A stretch of 64,000 nt of DNA from Dictyostelium firmibasis (lineage: Eukaryota > Evosea > Eumycetozoa > Dictyosteliales > Dictyosteliaceae): the NCBI GenBank assembly GCA_036169595.1, contig CM069769.1:1137501-1201500 (forward strand). The letters are read 5' to 3'. The notes below the pieces were generated by a model. It was not told the DNA's origin, made no database searches, and saw only the letters and a list, made by a program, of their open reading frames with translations. This document shows, piece by piece, positions 59,423 through 64,000 of this stretch (within the stretch, counting starts at the first letter, position 1; each line of letters begins with the position of its first letter). The position numbers were made by a program, and so were the translations under genes.

Positions 59423-59626
59423 TTGATATTTTTTAGAATTATTTTTTTTGAATTTATTAATCACCCTATATTGCGTCACAACGCGGGAAGAATAATTAAT
59501 TATCCCAAAATAATTTGAAATTTTTTATTATTACTACCTAGCCACATCAAATACAGAACTATGAATACACACATATACAACAATTAAAAAAAAAAAATAA
59601 TAAAATTAAAAAAAAAAAAAATAATA

Positions 59627-59678
<52 letters not shown>

Positions 59679-59812
59679 TTCACCATAATTTTTTAGCACT
59701 AAATATAGAAATTATTTTTTTTTATTTTTTTTTTATTTTTTTTATTACAAGAATCCCAATATTTTTGAATAAATTAATGTTGTTTTTTTTATTTTATTAT
59801 ATTGTTTTTTAT
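59224..59812. promoter_or_regulatory. CDP-DAG synthase upstream region
   Basis: 589 bp between two minus-strand genes. A distinct island at 59460-59580 holds TTGCGTCACAACGCGGGAAG, with a bZIP-like GCGTCAC and an E2F-like GCGGGAA core, in an otherwise CG-poor A/T desert. Farther out is an A run of about 45 bases (59632-59674). Confidence 0.5.
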
Positions 59813-61063
59813 TTAAAATGATTGAATAATTAATAAAGAAGAGATAATGATAAAAGACAAAAAGAAAGATGGTAAAAGTGTTGAAGAGGAACCAGTTGGC
59901 ATCCAACCATCTTTTGGATCAAACTTTGGTCTCTGAGTTGGTAATTCTACGTATTCAACCATTGCTTCAACATTGAGACCACCTACTACTAATCTAATTG
60001 GATAATGACTTGCACCTGGTACTGCAGGATAAGAGATTTCAACTAATGATTCTTGATATTTGATAATATCACATGGAACACCATTAATATGTACAGTTAC
60101 TAATTTTGCATCTACATCAGCGAATTGACCTTTGAATTTTTGAACACCACCAACAGTATGTAATTGAATTCCATCGACCTCAATCTCTAATTTATCATAA
60201 TAAGTGAAAGTTTTCTCTGTGGTTTGACCACCGACTACAACGGTTACAGTGAATTGTTGTTTTTCAATAAGACCATTATCCAAAACCACATCAATTGGTA
60301 ATAAGATATCACCATATGTTGAACCAACAATAGCACTTGGACCATCATAAGTTGTAGTTTTACCAACACCTTTAATTGTAACTGAATTGATTCCAGTATA
60401 ATCGAAACCATCACCACTGATAACAAAGAATTCACCAGTGGGTGTCTTTGAGAATGAGTATGCGTGAATTACAGGTTCTTCATAACTAAAGGTGAATTCA
60501 TTATCAAGTTTAAATCCATCACCAAAACCAGCAACATATTTAATATTTGTACCAACACCTTTTGGAATTACAAGTTCTAATTTTTTATTTGGAATAAGAA
60601 TATTAATTGAAGCACTACCAGATTTTGTTTGATAACCCCAACCGAAATCTTGACCAAATACAGTTATCTTTGAACTACCATCAGTTTTTGCAATCTTTGA
60701 ATGATTTTTGAAAACTTCAAATGATTCACAAGTTGTTGGTGCTGAACCATCAATGAAACCATCGGAATAATCATTTGGGAATAAAAATTTAGTGGCATCA
60801 TTTGAACCACCAACACAACTAAAACATGATGGTACACTACCTGTTAATTTATTACCTCCAACCTTTAATACTCCAGCTTTCATTTGACAATACTCATTTG
60901 GAATTGATCCAGTGAAACTATTACCCAAACTAAAATAATTTAAAGATGGATAATCAATCTTTGAATTTGGTAAATTTTGAACAATATTATTACCAATAAT
61001 TGTAACAGATTTAGCACCTGTAAAATCAATCTTTGAAAGTGTAAAATTACATTTATTAATGTA

Positions 61064-61097
<34 letters not shown>

Positions 61098-62236
61098 TTA
61101 ATATTAATTTTTAAAAAAATAAATAAATAATAAAACTTACAAAGTAGAATCAGTTGGTAATTTTAAACATGGCTCTTGACCACATTGTAAAAATTCATCA
61201 CAACTATCATCAATTGTGATTGATGCACCTGGGGCAATTTTTGAAAGATCTAAATCTCTTGTCATTCTCATACCTCTATTTCTGATAATCAAAGTTTTCA
61301 AAGCTTTATTAGTAGAGAGTGCATAATCAAAAGTGAAAACTTGAGCAGTGAAACGACTGTTTTGGAATTCATAGGCTAACTCTTTAAGATATTTTAAATT
61401 TGAAAGAACTGGTAATCTAAAATCTTTATAGTTTGTAACTGAATAATCATTAATAACCTTAAGTCTTATAGTTTCACAGAATTGTAATGCATAACTTGGA
61501 TATGGGAAGAAATTTGAAAAATATGTATATACACCAATAAAGGTTTTTAATTTCTTTGGTTCTGGATGTCTTGCTGGATAAATGTTAACACCATTATTAG
61601 AAATTGCATCAATTTGTAAGAACTCTAAATCACTTGTAATATTAAACATATTTGGCACCATTGGGACTGAAATTCTTTCAAATGTAACTTTCCATAACTT
61701 TCTTGGCATTGTAATACCTTCTGGAATTTTTTCATTTTGATCACCAATATATCTATTTTAAAAAAAAAAAAAAAAAAATTATTAATTAAATAATTATTAT
61801 TATTACTATTTATTATTTATAATACATACAATTCTAAACCATCTTTATATTCAATAAGGAATTTTTCCCAAATACCTTTAAAAGTGACTTCTTTGGCAAT
61901 TGATAATTTAGTTAGACGATTAAATTTTCTAAATTGTTCTGTGTCCAATGTAATTTCTGGTTTTGGCTTCCAACCATAAAATTCTACTAAATTGATTGTA
62001 TCTATAACATATCTTTCTATTGTACTATCGACATCTAATTTACATGTAAAAATTTGAATATCATCGTACTTATCAGCGCAAGGATCTTCACAATCACTAC
62101 CAATTAAATCTTTACAAAGTCTCATTGCAGCTTCCCTTTGAGTATCTTCCATTGGTGTTCTACTTTCAGATAAACCAATTACATAAACTAAACATATTAT
62201 AAAAATAATAAAAAAAGAATTATTTCTTTTTATCAT
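59813..62236 (-). CDS. GPI-anchored cell-surface protein with LRRs and IPT/TIG domains
   Basis: Three exons, 62236-61830, 61752-61141 and 61064-59813, 756 residues. Signal peptide about residues 1-24 (NNSFFIIFIICLVYVIGLSES). Leucine-rich-like repeats fill roughly 110-430, ending in plant-type units (FSLGNSFTGSIPNEYCQM, LKVGGNKLTGSVPSC). IPT/TIG beta-sandwich units follow, with KITVFGQDFGWG, FVISGDGFDYTGINSVTIKGVG and VDGIQLHTVGGVQKFKGQF marking three repeats. The tail (SSSTLLPSFFLSFIIISSLLIIQSF) fits a GPI signal. Dictyostelium has many IPT/TIG surface proteins, including the Tgr allorecognition group; this one combines them with LRRs. Ligand unknown. Confidence 0.84.
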
Positions 62237-62247
62237 TTTTATATTAT

Positions 62248-62282
<35 letters not shown>

Positions 62283-62937
62283 CTCTTTATTATTAATTAT
62301 TTTTTAATTTCAGAGGAAAAAAAAAAAATTATTATTATTTATTATTTATTATTATTATTTATTATTTATTATTATTATTTATTTTATTTTTTATTTTTTA
62401 TTTTTTAATTTTATTTTTATTTTTTTATTTTTATTTCTTTATTTATTATTATTACAATAGTCTTGGCTGTGTAAAATTTTATGTATTTTTTTAAAATTTT
62501 TTTTTTCATAATCCATTTTTTTCTCTTGTTTGTTTTAAAAATTTTTACTCTTCCTGGTAATATTTTGATTGATTTTGTCACTATTTAAACAGGTTAACAA
62601 ATTTTGTTTTTTTTTTTTTTTTATTTTTTTTTTCAGTTTATTTTTTTACGCATATTTGTTCAAAAAAGATTTTTTTTGTTTAATTCCACTGGTAAATTTT
62701 TTTTTTTTTGTTTTTTTTTGTTTTTTTTTTTTTTTTTCAAATTATTTTGGGAAGAATTAAATTTTTGATAACATAATAGTTCGAAAAAAATATAAAAAAA
62801 AATAAAAAAAAGAGAGCATAATAAAAATATAAAAAAATTGATATACTTACCTCCCTCCTCTTTTAAAACAAAGAGATAAAGATGAAAATTATAAAAAAAA
62901 AAAAAAAAAAAATCTCTTTTCACCCTTTTTTTTCACT

Positions 62938-62974
<37 letters not shown>

Positions 62975-63036
62975 TAATTTTTTATTTTAATTTTTTTATT
63001 TTTTATTTTTTTTATATTTTTCATTCATAAACGACT
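62237..63036. promoter_or_regulatory. Divergent intergenic region, LRR-TIG gene / cypE
   Basis: 800 bp of A/T runs with TTA repeats near 62329-62390. On the minus strand, AAAGAGGAGGGAG|GTAAGTATATC near 62839-62862 is a strong splice donor sequence and may mark a 5'-UTR exon of the LRR-TIG gene. Other mixed sequence: TAGTCTTGGCTGTG near 62458-62471. Confidence 0.4.
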
Positions 63037-63344
63037 ATGACAGAACAAACTGTAACACTTCAAACCACAGTTGGTGATATTACATTAGAATTATATTATA
63101 ATCATGCACCAAAAGCATGTAAAAACTTTTATGAATTATCAAAAAGAGGATATTATGATAATACAATTTTTCACAGACTAATTAAAGTATGAAGTGATAT
63201 TTTTATCCTTATTCTCTCATTATTGTTTTTAATATTTAAAATTTTTTTTTATTTTTTTATTTTTTTTTTTATTTTTTTATAATATTATAAAAAATTGAAT
63301 GATGGATGATAATGATGATGATTAACACTTTTAATAAAATTATA

Positions 63345-63379
<35 letters not shown>

Positions 63380-63927
63380 TTTATGATTCAAGGGGGTGAC
63401 CCATTAGGAAATGGCCGTGGAGGGGAAAGTATATATGGGTAAATTTCAAATATATGATTTAATTTTATAGTAAATAATAAAAATTGAGTAATCTACTTAC
63501 TTGAAATTATTTTAACTAAATTAATAGAAAAAAATTTGAAGATGAAATTACAAAAGAATTAAAACATACAGGTGCAGGAATATTATCAATGGCAAATAGT
63601 GGTGTCAATTCAAATGGATCTCAATTTTTGTAAGTATTTTCAATTAAATACTATAATTATTATTATAATATAATATACACCTATCTCCTAAAACATTTCT
63701 TTTTTTTTTTTTTATTAATACAAATATTTTCTTTTGGTTGTTTGAAAAAAAAAAAAAAAAAAAAAAAAAGTATTACATTTGGACCAACACCTTGGTTAGA
63801 TGGAAAACATACAATCTTTGGTAGAGTAAAATCTGGAATGAAAGTTGTACAAAAAATGAATGCAATGCAAACAATTAATGATAGACCAATTGATGAAGTC
63901 AGAATAATTAAAGCAACTGCAAATTAA
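63037..63927 (+). CDS. cypE: Cyclophilin CypE (PPIL1-type peptidyl-prolyl isomerase)
   Basis: Four exons, 63037-63186, 63377-63438, 63528-63629 and 63771-63927, 156 residues. Cyclophilin active-site elements: [15 protein letters not shown] (Arg, Gln), [32 protein letters not shown] (Phe, Trp, His). Starts [24 protein letters not shown], as in PPIL1, a spliceosome cyclophilin that binds SKIP/SNW1. Dictyostelium CypE is known to bind SnwA. The size equals PPIL1 minus a short C-terminal tail. No signal or organelle targeting sequence, fitting a nuclear protein. The gene symbol is from memory of this family and is less certain than the product. Confidence 0.9.
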
Positions 63928-64000
63928 AATTAAAATTAAAATAAAAATAAAATAAAAACTAACAATTTTGTAAATATAAATTATATTACTAACTTGTTAA

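Noticed and set aside
62569-62923. Phe-rich open frames on both strands between the LRR-TIG gene and cypE
   Set aside because: T- and A-run low complexity with no recognisable protein.

Overview
The window is almost certainly nuclear DNA of the social amoeba Dictyostelium discoideum (or a very close dictyostelid). The signs are extreme A+T content, long A and T runs between genes, short GTAAGT/GTATGT..AG introns of roughly 70-200 bp, poly-asparagine and poly-glutamine tracts from (AAT)n and (CAA)n, and two recognisable Dictyostelium genes: cellulose synthase dcsA and cycloartenol synthase cas1. I model 25 protein-coding genes, of which the first runs off the left edge. Most exon joins were checked for reading phase by hand.

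Layout. 1-11 kb holds a MINDY-type deubiquitinase (partial), a SETD3-like methyltransferase with a histidine-rich tail, a TMEM256/DUF423 membrane protein, a Golgi-type sulfotransferase, a very large protein ending in a mitochondrial ribosomal S18 domain, and a KCTD9-like BTB/pentapeptide protein. 12-27 kb holds a secreted poly-N protein, a 4.1 kb gene-free stretch ahead of dcsA, dcsA itself, a 1052-residue dictyostelid-type protein and a multipass poly-N membrane protein. 27.5-33 kb holds a mitochondrial crotonase-fold protein with changed catalytic positions (possible mS47), a TMEM8/myomaker-like membrane protein and a secreted class 3 lipase.

33.6-47.2 kb is an accessory region. Three tandem seven-exon genes encode secreted fibro-slime/PA14-like, CTDC-repeat, Thr/Ser-rich proteins related to the Psi (prespore-inducing factor) family. 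The last two are recent duplicates that include their flanks. A long palindrome built from the 3' end of this gene family follows, then two tandem opposite-strand genes for small type I membrane proteins and an unexplained island of higher complexity near 45.4-45.7 kb. 47.9-64 kb returns to housekeeping genes: cas1, a five-span membrane protein, an inositol trisphosphate 5/6-kinase (ITPK) sharing a 208 bp divergent promoter with a MRNIP-like protein, CDP-diacylglycerol synthase, a GPI-anchored LRR plus IPT/TIG cell-surface protein and the spliceosomal cyclophilin CypE.

Themes. Several genes fit multicellular development and the cell surface or matrix: dcsA, the Psi-like cluster, the LRR-TIG protein, the sulfotransferase and cas1 (sterols). 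G-box-like motifs of the kind bound by the developmental factor GBF occur upstream of dcsA and in front of all three Psi-like genes. The strongest candidates for new biology are the mitoribosome-related pair (giant S18, catalytically altered crotonase), the inverted reuse of a promoter element in the Psi-like cluster with its palindromic scar, the His-tailed SETD3, and the duplicated W..F / DDFYG motif in the MRNIP-like protein.
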